A stretch of 64,000 bases of DNA, from NCBI GenBank assembly GCA_021782995.1, contig JAJXUI010000010.1, forward strand, positions 1-64,000. Reading direction: 5' to 3'. Below are positions 55,837 through 64,000 of this stretch, piece after piece. Below the pieces are notes generated by a model, which saw nothing but the letters and a program-made list of their open reading frames with translations, did not search any database and was not told the DNA's origin. Position 1 is the stretch's first letter. Each line of letters begins with the position of its first letter. The position numbers were made by a program, and so were the translations under genes. Origin of the DNA: Pseudomonadota bacterium (GTDB lineage: Bacteria > Pseudomonadota > Gammaproteobacteria > Burkholderiales > Gallionellaceae).

Positions 55837-56297
55837 GACGTTTCCTGCTTGCTCTGGCTTGCCTCGTTCCATTGCTTGCATATGCCGGAGAGGCCCGTGA
55901 TCTTTCCGATGATCCTGTAACCGAAAAGCGCATGGTGAAGCTGGCTGAAGAGCTGCGTTGCCTGGTTTGCCAGAATGAGTCACTTGCCAGTTCGCATGCG
56001 GAGCTGGCTGACGATTTGCGACAGGAAGTTCGCGAGAAAATCAGGAAAGGTTTGACCGATCAGCAGATAAAGGATTATCTGGTAGCGCGTTATGGCGATT
56101 TCGTGCTGTATCAGCCTCCGGTAAAGCGTACAACATACCTGCTGTGGGCAGGTCCGTTTATCCTTCTACTTGCAGGCATGGGAATCCTTTACGTGCAATT
56201 GAGAAAACGGAAATCAGCCATCAAGGATGAAACGCCTTCTGCAGAAGCATTGCAGCGTGCTGCTGCAATGTTGAGTGACGAGAAAGAAAAGATATGA
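55833..56297 (+). CDS. ccmH: Cytochrome c maturation protein CcmH
   Basis: A 154-residue protein with signal peptide (MRRFLLALACLVPLLAYA), the redox motif LRCLVCQNESLASSHA (C43, C46) and one C-terminal membrane helix (LLWAGPFILLLAGMGILYV). It acts with CcmG on apocytochrome cysteines. Separate ccmH and ccmI genes are the betaproteobacterial arrangement, unlike the fused CcmH of E. coli. Confidence 0.94.
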   Translation: MRRFLLALACLVPLLAYAGEARDLSDDPVTEKRMVKLAEELRCLVCQNESLASSHAELADDLRQEVREKIRKGLTDQQIKDYLVARYGDFVLYQPPVKRTTYLLWAGPFILLLAGMGILYVQLRKRKSAIKDETPSAEALQRAAAMLSDEKEKI

Positions 56298-57520
56298 CGA
56301 TATACTGGATCATTATTTCAATTCTGCTGCTGGTGGCATTATTGATCATTGCCTTGCCTTTATGGAAAGGGCGCGTACAAAGTAATGCCGTGCTGCGTGA
56401 TGCAGCAAACCTGGAAATTTTCAGGGATCAGGTTGCAGAAATGGATGCTGATCTGCGCAGTGGATTGCTGACACAGGATATGTATGATCAGGGTAAGCAG
56501 GAATTGCAGCTACGATTGCTGGATGAGGTGAAGCAAGTCAATGCTGAATTGGACAATCAGAGCAGACATCCCTACAGGGGATTGGCGGCGATGTTGGTTG
56601 TACTGATTCCACTCGTAGCATTGGGATTGTATTCAAAAGTTGGCAACCCGGACGCGATCAAGGCCATGCAGGCTACAGCTGGTGATGGTGATCAGCTGGC
56701 CCATACTGAAAGTGAACTGCATGCACTTGAAGCAGAGGTCAATAGCAAACCAGATGATGGAGAGGCTCAGTATAGACTGGCTCGTTCATATTCTGCACTC
56801 GAACACTATGAGCAGGCTGTAAAAGTATATGAAGGTTTGACCAGTCAATACCCGCAGGAATCGCAATTGTGGGCAGATTATGCTGATGCCCTTGCCATGA
56901 CGGCAGGTCGTTCACTGATGGGCAAGCCGACCCGTATGCTGGAAAAGTCACTGCAGATTGATCCTGATAATTTCAAGGCCTTGGCTTTGTCTGGCTCTGC
57001 TGCAATGGAGCGTAAGGATTATGCTGAGGCAGCCAAGCACTGGGAACGTTTGCTGAAGATGATACCGCCAGAAAGCAGTTATCACGGCATCATCGCAATG
57101 GGTATACAGAAAGCGCAGGAATTGCAGGCACAAAATGGCGGAAGTACACATGGTGAGGCTCGATCCTTTGCTGGCAAGGAAGCAATTTCTGGGATTGTCA
57201 GCCTTAGCAGCAAGCTTCGGTCGAAAACTTCGCCGGATGATACTGTGTTTGTCCTCGCCAGGGCGGCAGAGGGACCGCGGATGCCGCTGGCAATTGTACG
57301 CAAGCAGGTAAAGGATTTGCCTATCAAATTTACACTGGATGACAGTATGGCGATGTCACCACAAATGCGTTTGTCGAATTTTTCCCAGGTAGTGGTTGTT
57401 GCGCGAATTTCCAAGTCCGGGAATGCCATGACTCAACCAGGAGATCTGCAGGGTAACAGCGCAGTTATCAAACCGGGCACCAGGGGTTTGAAACTGCAAA
57501 TTGACGAGGCAATTCAATAA
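56294..57520 (+). CDS. ccmI: Cytochrome c maturation protein CcmI
   Basis: A 408-residue protein with two N-terminal membrane helices (about 3-22 and 95-112), TPR repeats at about 155-270 (AQYRLARSYSALEHYEQAVKVYEGL) and a C-terminal periplasmic domain. It binds apocytochrome c tails and brings them to the CcmFH lyase. It is the last gene of the operon, and a strong terminator follows. Confidence 0.92.
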   Translation: MTIYWIIISILLLVALLIIALPLWKGRVQSNAVLRDAANLEIFRDQVAEMDADLRSGLLTQDMYDQGKQELQLRLLDEVKQVNAELDNQSRHPYRGLAAMLVVLIPLVALGLYSKVGNPDAIKAMQATAGDGDQLAHTESELHALEAEVNSKPDDGEAQYRLARSYSALEHYEQAVKVYEGLTSQYPQESQLWADYADALAMTAGRSLMGKPTRMLEKSLQIDPDNFKALALSGSAAMERKDYAEAAKHWERLLKMIPPESSYHGIIAMGIQKAQELQAQNGGSTHGEARSFAGKEAISGIVSLSSKLRSKTSPDDTVFVLARAAEGPRMPLAIVRKQVKDLPIKFTLDDSMAMSPQMRLSNFSQVVVVARISKSGNAMTQPGDLQGNSAVIKPGTRGLKLQIDEAIQ

Positions 57521-57532
57521 GCCATTCTGGTA

Positions 57533-57580
57533 ATAGCCCAATAAAAAACCCGCGTACAGCGGGTTTTTTATTGGGCTATT
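57533..57580. terminator. Bidirectional terminator between ccmI and the rhodanese gene
   Basis: AATAGCCCAATAAAAAACCC plus GC on the left pairs perfectly with GCGGGTTTTTTATTGGGCTATT on the right, around the loop GTACA. The inner GC stem is bordered by A- and T-runs, so it can stop transcription from either side: the ccm operon from the left and the rhodanese gene from the right. Confidence 0.93.
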
Positions 57581-57590
57581 TGAATCTTTT

Positions 57591-58064
57591 TCAGGACATT
57601 GCTGGAGTCTTCAGGTTCTTTAGTGCTTCAATTTCCGTTTCAGTAATGGCTTTGACCAAGGCGCGATACCCACCGGCGAGAGAGAAGCCTCTTTCATATC
57701 CAAGGGAGCGCAACAAACGCGCGGCATGCAGGCTGCGTCGACCGGTATTGCAATAGCAGAGCAGGATGCAGTCTTTGGTGTAATGCATGCGGTTGATGTT
57801 CGAGATGAAATGTTGCACATCCAGTGTGTCTGGAGTATCGCCATCCAGCACTTCATGCTCATCTTCCGTCATCTGGTGACCGAGTAGCTGTTTGAAGCGG
57901 AAAAGTGGCAATGAACAGGCTCCGGGTATTTCACCTTCAAGTTCGAGTTCGAATTTCTGTCTTACATCAACCAGGCAGACTAGCTTCAGGCGTATCAGCT
58001 CAAGTGCGGTAGGGACCGAAATTTCCAGCTGGGAATTTTCAATGGTATCTGATGAAGCAGTCAT
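57591..58064 (-). CDS. Rhodanese-domain sulfurtransferase
   Basis: A 157-residue protein with one rhodanese domain. The active-site cysteine is C105 in CYCNTGRRS, in a loop consistent with sulfur transfer; VDVRQKFELELEGEIPGA is the first conserved block. No signal peptide is seen, so it is cytoplasmic. About 35 residues in the middle (EDEHEVLDGDTPDTLD) are acidic and unlike most rhodaneses. The sulfur acceptor is not known. It converges on the ccm operon. Confidence 0.88.
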   Translation of the reverse strand: MTASSDTIENSQLEISVPTALELIRLKLVCLVDVRQKFELELEGEIPGACSLPLFRFKQLLGHQMTEDEHEVLDGDTPDTLDVQHFISNINRMHYTKDCILLCYCNTGRRSLHAARLLRSLGYERGFSLAGGYRALVKAITETEIEALKNLKTPAMS

Positions 58065-58219
58065 GGCGTATTTTAAAAATCAGAAAAAAATTATATTAAT
58101 AGATTTCAATATACTATAACAAGTGAAAAATCGCTATGTAAATAGTATGTTTCATGTTATTGTTAAACGTTAATATTTTGATAATATATTATAAAAACAA
58201 ATAGTTATAAGGCAGCTAC

Positions 58220-58816
58220 ATGAATGAGAAAATTCGTCACCTTCTGGGTCAGATCAGAGAACTGGAAGATGAGATGCAGGCTGAATTAAGCAAGCATAGT
58301 GAAAAGTTTGTATACCAGATAAAAGGCAAGAAAATTGAGTTTGAGCGCACGGTAAAGGATCGTCACAGGCAATTGAAAACCGGAATTTTTCGCTGGTTGA
58401 CTACGGTCAGTCCGTTAAATCTCCTGACAGCTCCGGTAATCTATGGCATGTTTATTCCACTGGTCGCATTCGATTTCTTCATCATGTTTTATCAGTTTAG
58501 CTGCTTTCCGATTTACCACATCCCGCTCGTTAAAAGATCAGAATATTTCTCATTTGACCACAGGCATCTTGCCTATCTGAACATGATAGAGAAATTCAAC
58601 TGCATGTATTGTTCATATGCCAATGGCTTGATGGCATTTGCATCAGAGGTTGTTGCCCGAACCGAACAGTTTTTTTGCCCAATAAAGCATGCTCGCAAAC
58701 TGAAAGGTGTTCATATTCGCAGCAAGGAATTTCTGGAATATGGAGATGCAGTAGAAATCCAGAAAAAGCTTGTTGAACTGCGCAAAGCACTCATAGTTGA
58801 AAGTGCAGTCAAATAA
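58220..58816 (+). CDS. Hypothetical membrane protein with CxxC motif
   Basis: A 198-residue protein I do not recognise. Residues 1-55 are charged and helical (coiled-coil-like), then two hydrophobic segments follow: about 66-88 (LLTAPVIYGMFIPLVAFDFF) and the adjacent 89-98. The C-terminal half holds C128-x2-C131 (FNCMYCSYANGL), C153 (FFCPIKHARK) and C95, with several histidines, which could bind a metal or haem. It lies upstream of the hexapeptide-repeat gene by 22 bases and may share its transcript. The preceding 155 bases are very AT-rich and likely promoter. Confidence 0.7.
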   Translation: MNEKIRHLLGQIRELEDEMQAELSKHSEKFVYQIKGKKIEFERTVKDRHRQLKTGIFRWLTTVSPLNLLTAPVIYGMFIPLVAFDFFIMFYQFSCFPIYHIPLVKRSEYFSFDHRHLAYLNMIEKFNCMYCSYANGLMAFASEVVARTEQFFCPIKHARKLKGVHIRSKEFLEYGDAVEIQKKLVELRKALIVESAVK

Positions 58817-58838
58817 TTATTGGTTTACGGGAGTCTTC

Positions 58839-59366
58839 ATGTCATTACGCAAATTCAGGAATTTTTATCCCAAAGTGGATAAGACCGCATATGTAGATGA
58901 AACAGCAGCTGTAATAGGGGATGTGGAAATAGGCCGTGATTCTTCAATCTGGCCCATGTGTTCTGTGCGCGGAGATGTAAACCTGATTCGAATCGGCGAG
59001 CGTACCAATATCCAGGATGGCTCAGTCATCCATGTGACGCATCGCTACGCTGATAACCCGGATGGATATGCAACGCACATTGGCAATGATGTCACAGTAG
59101 GCCACAAGGTCATATTGCATGGCTGCACTGTGGAAGACATGTGCCTGATCGGGATGGGATCGACTTTGCTTGATGGATCTGTCGTGCATTCACGCGTGTT
59201 GCTGGGGGCCGGCTCACTGGTACCTGAAGGCAAGGAGCTTGAGGGCGGATATTTGTGGCTGGGAAGGCCGGCAAAGAGAATGAGAGAGCTGACCGAGCAG
59301 GAATTGAAATGGTTCGAATACTCAGCCAGACATTACGTCAAGTTGAAGGATGATTATCTGGGTTGA
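58839..59366 (+). CDS. Gamma-carbonic-anhydrase-like hexapeptide-repeat protein
   Basis: A 175-residue left-handed beta-helix protein of the YrdA/CaiE/gamma-CA group. Hexapeptide repeats run from AVIGDVEIGRDSSIWPMCS to GAGSLVPEGKELE; candidate zinc histidines lie in VIHVTHR and VGHKVILHG. The ATG at 58839 has GGGAG at six bases; the in-frame ATG at 58797 lies inside the upstream gene. Carbonic anhydrase activity is possible, but many YrdA-type proteins have none proven. The end overlaps the convergent rep gene by 29 bases. Confidence 0.88.
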   Translation: MSLRKFRNFYPKVDKTAYVDETAAVIGDVEIGRDSSIWPMCSVRGDVNLIRIGERTNIQDGSVIHVTHRYADNPDGYATHIGNDVTVGHKVILHGCTVEDMCLIGMGSTLLDGSVVHSRVLLGAGSLVPEGKELEGGYLWLGRPAKRMRELTEQELKWFEYSARHYVKLKDDYLG

Positions 59367-61359
59367 CTGGCTGGCCCAGCATGGATTTCAGCCGGGCCAG
59401 CCTGGCTTTGCCTTCATCCTTTGTTATTTCCGGAGCAGTGCCGGCGGGTTGGGAGCCCGCGTAAACCAGATCATCCGTTGGTAGTTCCTTCAGGAAGCGG
59501 CTGGCCTCGCATGTTTTCCATTCCTTGCCCTGTTTGCGCTTGATGCAGTAGCTGATCTGCAATGACCGTTGCGCACGGGTAATCCCGACATACATCAGCC
59601 GGCGCTCCTCTTCAATCTGCTCAGGCAGTTCGCTGCGCTCATGAGGCAGGATTCCTTCCTCCACACCCACCATGAACACATGCCCATATTCCAGTCCTTT
59701 GGCGGCATGCAAAGTGGACAGCGAAACAGCGTCAAATTCCTCTTGCCTGGATTCAAGCAAATTCATCAATGCAATGGTCTGGGTTATTTCAAGCAATGTT
59801 TTACTGTCAGCTTCTGATTTGCGCTTGATCCAGCCTACGAAATCGGAAACATTTTCCCATTTGGTTTCTGCCTGCCGTGGCTCGTGGGTATCAAACAGCC
59901 AGGCCTCATAGTCGATTGCCGCCATGAGATCCGTTATGACAGGCGTGCATTCTTCCTTGCCAGCCCTTTCCTGCATGCGGCTGATGAAGTTGCAAAATGT
60001 CAGCAGTTCTTCATGTTGCCGGGGGAGCAGCTGGTGCGCCATCGTACTTTCGAATGCGGCTTCAAACAGGCTGACATTGCGCAATCCGGCGTAACTGGCC
60101 AGTTTTTCCAGGGTCGAGTTGCCTACGCCGCGTTTGGGTGTGGTGATGGCACGGATGAAGGCTGGGTCATCATCCGGGTTTGCAATCAGGCGCAAGTAGG
60201 CAACGACATCCTTGATTTCTGCTTTTTCGAAAAACGAAGTGCCGCCACTCACGGTGTAGGGCACATTCTGCGAGCGTAGTTGCTCTTCGAACACCCTGGA
60301 TAAATGATTGCTGCGATACAGGATGGCATAGTCCGAGAACTTGGTGCCATATTCATATTTGTGTGCAAGCAGTTTCATGACAACTGCTTCTGCTTCATGG
60401 TCTTCATCGCGAGCGGCAAAAATGCGCACCTGGTCACCCAGACCGTGTTCACTCCAGAGATTTTTGTCAAACAATTTTGTATTGTTCTTGATCAGAATAT
60501 TTGCGCTCTGCAGGATGCGTTGGGAGGAGCGGTAATTCTGCTCAAGCTTGACGACTTTCAGGTTGGGATAGTCTTTTTGCAGGTTATTGATGTTTTCCGA
60601 GCTTGCGCCGCGCCAGGCATAAATGGACTGGTCGTCATCACCTACCACAGTCAGTCCGGCACGAGTGCCACTCAGCAGTTTCATCAGCTGATACTGGCAG
60701 ACATTGGTATCCTGATATTCATCCACAAGGATGTAGAGCAATCGGTGCTGCCAGCGGGCCAATGCATCCGGGAACTTCTGAAACAGTTCAACTGGAAGCT
60801 TGATCAGGTCATCAAAATCCACCGCCTGATATGCGCGCAAGGTCTCCTCGTAGCGTTTGTATAGCTGTGCAAATCGCCTGTCTGTGTCGCTCTGTGCATT
60901 ATCAAGCGCTGTCTCTGGTGAAATAAATGCTGCTTTCCAGTTAGAAATCATGGTTTGAGCCTGGCGTATATCCTGCCTGTCCGGGGCTCCCAGAAGCTCG
61001 CTGATGATTTTGCCGGTATCTGCCGTATCGAAAATGGAAAATTGCTTTTTATAGCCCAGAAGCGGGGCTTCTTCGCGCATTATCTGCATCCCCAGTGCAT
61101 GAAAGGTGCAGATGGTCATACCCTTGGCATCTTTGCCTGACAGTAATTTGCCAACACGTTCGCGCATTTCGTTGGCTGCTTTGTTGGTAAATGTAATTGC
61201 GGCAATATTTTTCGGAGAATAACCACATTTTTCAACGAGATATGCAAGTTTTTGTACAATCACGCGTGTTTTGCCGCTGCCTGCACCAGCAAGGACCAGG
61301 AGAGGGCCGTCCAGATAGTGTATTGCTTCTCGTTGTGCGGGATTCAGTGTGGGAGCCAT
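59338..61359 (-). CDS. rep: ATP-dependent DNA helicase Rep
   Basis: A 673-residue superfamily 1 3'-5' helicase. Motifs: LAGAGSGKTRVIVQKLAYLV (I), AITFTNKAANEMRERV (Ia), LVDEYQDTN (II), GDDDQSIYAWRGA (III), LEQNYRSSQRIL (IV), TLHAAKGLEYGHVFMVG (V) and RRLMYVGITRAQ (VI). Length and the DTADTGKIISELLG region fit Rep more than UvrD. Rep clears proteins ahead of the replication fork. It is convergent with the hexapeptide-repeat gene. Confidence 0.92.
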   Translation of the reverse strand: MAPTLNPAQREAIHYLDGPLLVLAGAGSGKTRVIVQKLAYLVEKCGYSPKNIAAITFTNKAANEMRERVGKLLSGKDAKGMTICTFHALGMQIMREEAPLLGYKKQFSIFDTADTGKIISELLGAPDRQDIRQAQTMISNWKAAFISPETALDNAQSDTDRRFAQLYKRYEETLRAYQAVDFDDLIKLPVELFQKFPDALARWQHRLLYILVDEYQDTNVCQYQLMKLLSGTRAGLTVVGDDDQSIYAWRGASSENINNLQKDYPNLKVVKLEQNYRSSQRILQSANILIKNNTKLFDKNLWSEHGLGDQVRIFAARDEDHEAEAVVMKLLAHKYEYGTKFSDYAILYRSNHLSRVFEEQLRSQNVPYTVSGGTSFFEKAEIKDVVAYLRLIANPDDDPAFIRAITTPKRGVGNSTLEKLASYAGLRNVSLFEAAFESTMAHQLLPRQHEELLTFCNFISRMQERAGKEECTPVITDLMAAIDYEAWLFDTHEPRQAETKWENVSDFVGWIKRKSEADSKTLLEITQTIALMNLLESRQEEFDAVSLSTLHAAKGLEYGHVFMVGVEEGILPHERSELPEQIEEERRLMYVGITRAQRSLQISYCIKRKQGKEWKTCEASRFLKELPTDDLVYAGSQPAGTAPEITKDEGKARLARLKSMLGQPVNPDNHPST

Positions 61360-61459
61360 GGAAGATACTTGAGCTGCATTGGATGAGGTTTAACAGGATC
61401 AATTTTACCTTGATCGAAACCCGGGTTACAGCTGTGATGAGAAATGTTTTGCGGAAATG

Positions 61460-61490
61460 AAAAAGGCTGACGATAAAGTCAGCCTTTTCT
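61460..61490 (-). terminator. Terminator of tRNA-Asn
   Basis: AAAAGGCTGAC (61461-61471) and GTCAGCCTTTT (61478-61488) form a perfect 11-base stem around GATAAA, with A-rich and T-rich ends. Read leftward it begins eight bases after the tRNA-Asn gene. Confidence 0.88.
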
Positions 61491-61495
61491 GATTC

Positions 61496-61571
61496 TGGCT
61501 CCCCGAGCTGGACTCGAACCAGCGACCTGCGGATTAACAGTCCGTCGCTCTACCGACTGAGCTATCAGGGA
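61496..61571 (-). tRNA. tRNA-Asn (anticodon GTT)
   Basis: A 76-base cloverleaf with encoded CCA on the minus strand: acceptor TCCCTGA/TCGGGGA with one T/G pair, anticodon loop CTGTTAA with GTT, T arm with GGTTCGAGTCC and discriminator G. A promoter and a terminator frame it, so it is a single-gene unit. Confidence 0.96.
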
Positions 61572-61585
61572 ATGGAAAGACCGGC

Positions 61586-61614
61586 ATCATACTTGGTCGG
61601 AATTGGTTGGTCAA
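61586..61614 (-). promoter_or_regulatory. Sigma-70 promoter of tRNA-Asn
   Basis: Read on the minus strand: TTGACC (61609-61614), a 17-base spacer, TATGAT (61586-61591), then GC-rich GCCGG before the tRNA 5' end at 61571. Both boxes and the spacing match the consensus well, and the GC-rich discriminator is usual for stable-RNA genes. Confidence 0.78.
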
Positions 61615-61853
61615 TAACCTCGAAGAAATTTATTCGCCGGGGTACATGAATGTAACTGTGCCTGGATTGTATTTTATGCATTTGCATGGGGAAGCCGATG
61701 CTAGAATGGCAACTGCGGAACTCGTATAGTGCGAGTGGAAATTTATTTGAAAAATTCTGACTTTGCAGAATTTGGTTGTGTGTAGGGTGGGCGGAGTACG
61801 CGAGAAAATTGGGTACTTTTGCAGATTGATGTTGATTGATAATCTTACGGATT

Positions 61854-64000
61854 ATGGACAAAAAAACAGTATTTGTCAGAACTGATAGAGGCGAGAGTGA
61901 AGCCCAAGGGCTGACGGATGGACTTTTTGGTGATTTAAAGCGAATTTTCAATCTTGTAGATGATGAATCTACCGTGGCGGAAATCACCAAGCGAGCCCCG
62001 CCGAGCTTGCGTTCTGGACTTGAGTCTTCTTTGCAGGAGCTGGTAGATGGGGGATATATCCGGGATATCAATGAACCGGAGATCAGCAAAGCAAGTAATC
62101 CTTCAGTCAAGATTGCCGCCCCTGCATTCAAAATGGCCACGCCCAAGGCAACGGCCCCGGCACCGCAGGTACCTCCTCCTTCTGCTGTTAAAGAAACACC
62201 CGATCGACGGTCATTTGCAATGCCGGATATGTCTGCACCAAAAGCGGCAGCATCGCCCCAGCGCCAGGAATCTGCTCCTGCAAGTGGAAAAAATGACCTG
62301 GATTTTTCATTCATCATGCCTGGCGTCAGCGCTGCGCCTGCCAGTCCTTCAAGTGAACAATCAGCTGCAGAGGTTCGTGCAAAAGCAGAGGCTGAGGCGA
62401 AAGCAAATGCCGAGTCGCTGGCTCGTGCTGCTGCTCAGGCAAAAGCGGCACAAGAGGCTGCTGCGAGGGATGCGGCGAAGAAACAGGCTTATGAAGCGGC
62501 CAAAATCAAGGCACAAATAGAGGTTGCGGCGCGTGCGCAGATAGAAGCTGAAGCTCGCGCAAAGAAGGAGGCTGAGGCGGCACGTCAGAAGGCTGAACAG
62601 GAGGCAATGAAGGCTCGTTTGGAGTCGGAAGCTGCCAAAGCCAAGATAGAAGCGGAAATGCGGGCGCGCATGGAGGCGGAAGCCAAAATCAAACGTGAAG
62701 CAGAAGCCATGCGTTTGAAGGCCGAGCAGGAAGCTGAACGGCTGAAGCGCGAACTGGAAGAAGCCAAAATCAAGGCTGAAATCGAGTTGCGAAATCGCCT
62801 TGAAGCTGAAGCCAGGGCGAAAGCTGAGCAGGAAGCGAGACTCAAACGTGAAGCAGAAGCTGAGCGCTTGCGACTTGAAAAGGAACGGGCAGAGCTGGAG
62901 GCGGCCAGGATCAAGGCTGAAGCGGATCTCAGGATGAAAGAAGAGGCAGAAGCGAGGGTGCGTGCTGCATTGGACGCTCGACTGAAATCCGAGGCAGAAG
63001 CCAAAATCAGGGCTGAAGCTGAAGCCCAGCTTAAGCGTGAGGCTGAAGCAAAAGTCAAAGCCGAAATGGAAGCGAAGTTTAGGCGTGAAGCAGAGGGTAA
63101 TGTGAAATATCACCACCCAACGCATTCTGAAATGGATCCCGGTGATAAATTGCGCGCATCGTTTGCGCAAACAGAAGGAAAGGATTTCCGTTCCCAGGGT
63201 TACACAACAGGAAGTTTCAAGCTGGATGCTTTTTCCCTTGTTGATACAAACAAGATGGCGGCTGCCAAAAATGCAGTACCCCTTAAATCTTCTGCCCCGG
63301 CTCAGGGTGGTGTTTCAAGGGTAAAAGCGGCGGTTGAAGAGCGTGCGCGCAAAAAGGCTGAAGAGGAGCGACTCCAGGCTGAGCAGGCTGCACAAGCCCG
63401 GACAAGTCAGGAGTCAGCCAAAGCGCAGCGTGAAAAGGATGAGGCTGTCCGCACCAGGAAGGCGCAGGAAGAAGCTGAAAATGCCAAGCGTGAAGCGGAC
63501 GCGAAGCGTTTGAAGGCCGAGCATGAAGCCTATCTTGAAAAAGTCAGGCAAGAAGAGGCCGCGGCAAAGGAAGCCGAAGAAGCCGGGAAGCTGGCAGAGC
63601 AACAGGCAAAGCAATGGGAAGAGGCGCAGCAACGTGCGCAGGCGCTTGCCATTTCCGAGCAGGAGCGAATGGTGAAGGAAGCGGAAGATGCTGCGAGACT
63701 CGCCAAGCAGAAACCGAGAGGCCCGCGCAGAAAGTTGCCGCTTGGAAAAATGATGGGCGGACTTGTACTGTTGCTCATTATGGCAATTGTTGGGTTGCCA
63801 TATATCTGGCCAATGGAAAGCTATGTAAATCAGGTAGAGCAAGAACTTTCGCAGCAATTGAAGCAGCCGGTGCATATTGGCAGCATGAATGTTGCATTGA
63901 TCCCGTTGCCAAGGCTGAGCCTGCATGCTGTCTCTGTGGGCAAGTCAGAGGAAATCAAAGCTGGTAATGTTGATTTGAATTTTGACATTTCTGCTTTATT
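61854..64000 (+). CDS. Coiled-coil protein with C-terminal AsmA-like domain, 3' end outside window
   Basis: An open frame from ATG 61854 to the window edge, 715 codons so far. Residues about 20-75 (LFGDLKRIFNLVDDESTVAE, LRSGLESSLQELVDGGYI) look like a small winged-helix domain. About 80-170 is proline/alanine-rich and likely disordered. From about 175 to 620 it is almost entirely Ala/Glu/Lys/Arg, a very long helical rod, broken once near 405-480. A membrane helix follows at about 633-652 (MMGGLVLLLIMAIVGLPYIW), then QQLKQPVHIGSMNVALIPLP, the pattern of an AsmA-type N-terminus. AsmA-like proteins span the envelope and move lipids. The rod would be cytoplasmic. Function is not known; family assignment of the C-terminus rests on about 60 residues. 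Confidence 0.75.
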   Translation, partial: MDKKTVFVRTDRGESEAQGLTDGLFGDLKRIFNLVDDESTVAEITKRAPPSLRSGLESSLQELVDGGYIRDINEPEISKASNPSVKIAAPAFKMATPKATAPAPQVPPPSAVKETPDRRSFAMPDMSAPKAAASPQRQESAPASGKNDLDFSFIMPGVSAAPASPSSEQSAAEVRAKAEAEAKANAESLARAAAQAKAAQEAAARDAAKKQAYEAAKIKAQIEVAARAQIEAEARAKKEAEAARQKAEQEAMKARLESEAAKAKIEAEMRARMEAEAKIKREAEAMRLKAEQEAERLKRELEEAKIKAEIELRNRLEAEARAKAEQEARLKREAEAERLRLEKERAELEAARIKAEADLRMKEEAEARVRAALDARLKSEAEAKIRAEAEAQLKREAEAKVKAEMEAKFRREAEGNVKYHHPTHSEMDPGDKLRASFAQTEGKDFRSQGYTTGSFKLDAFSLVDTNKMAAAKNAVPLKSSAPAQGGVSRVKAAVEERARKKAEEERLQAEQAAQARTSQESAKAQREKDEAVRTRKAQEEAENAKREADAKRLKAEHEAYLEKVRQEEAAAKEAEEAGKLAEQQAKQWEEAQQRAQALAISEQERMVKEAEDAARLAKQKPRGPRRKLPLGKMMGGLVLLLIMAIVGLPYIWPMESYVNQVEQELSQQLKQPVHIGSMNVALIPLPRLSLHAVSVGKSEEIKAGNVDLNFDISAL

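Noticed and set aside
62361-63170. Minus-strand open frame with repeated Phe/Ser/Gly pattern
   Set aside because: It is the complement of the Ala/Glu/Lys coiled-coil tract; its apparent repeats only mirror that composition.

Overview
The window looks like the chromosome of a betaproteobacterium, most plausibly of the Nitrosomonadales type. Supporting signs are the order tig-clpP-clpX-lon-tRNA-Val-tRNA-Asp-ppiD, a complete ccmABCDEFGHI cytochrome c maturation operon, an NsrR-type nitric oxide regulator, and the general protein character. This assignment comes from gene content and family recognition only; no database search was possible.

Region 1 (1-6200) is accessory. It holds a decayed AbiEii-like nucleotidyltransferase, a short relic of a helicase 3' end, a Phd/PIN toxin-antitoxin pair, a REP-like palindrome, a UPF0149/SEC-C protein, a NERD-domain superfamily 1 helicase, a long nested palindrome, and a Cas4-like/DEDD double nuclease (DUF2779). 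Region 2 (6270-13340) has a CDP-alcohol phosphatidyltransferase, an ankyrin protein and a signalling run: an HTH-[2Fe-2S]-reductase-like protein, a chemoreceptor, and a Ser/Thr kinase-HDOD-GAF protein. Region 3 (13370-15400) is a compact nitric-oxide locus. It contains a truncated haemoglobin and a [2Fe-2S]/FAD/NAD(P)H reductase divergent from nsrR, with three NsrR-like palindromes between them.

Region 4 (15500-21030) has a response regulator and the topoisomerase IV genes parE and parC, with a small DUF4160/DUF2442 pair between them. Region 5 (21280-32130) has two related outer-membrane barrels, a storage-glucan cluster (glgB divergent from glgC, GH57 and malQ) and a membrane-bound GGDEF-EAL protein. 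Region 6 (32200-41870) has a P-type cation ATPase, a DUF2062 protein with a GNAT acetyltransferase, a molybdate uptake set (mop-modB-modC, no modA), msrA, a ClC chloride/proton exchanger and pgi.

Region 7 (42200-50450) is the protein quality-control block tig-clpP-clpX-lon-ppiD, with a clear heat-shock promoter before lon and two tRNA genes. Region 8 (50600-57580) is ccmABCDEFGHI, with mostly overlapping stop/start codons and a strong terminator. Region 9 (57590-64000) has a rhodanese, an unrecognised cysteine-containing membrane protein, a gamma-carbonic-anhydrase-like protein, the Rep helicase, tRNA-Asn, and the start of a very long coiled-coil protein fused to an AsmA-type domain that runs off the window.

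Most genes are ordinary housekeeping functions. The parts most worth attention are the split flavohaemoglobin-like NO locus, the degenerate ferredoxin-reductase next to a kinase-HDOD-GAF protein, the two nuclease/helicase genes beside decayed accessory DNA, and the coiled-coil/AsmA fusion.
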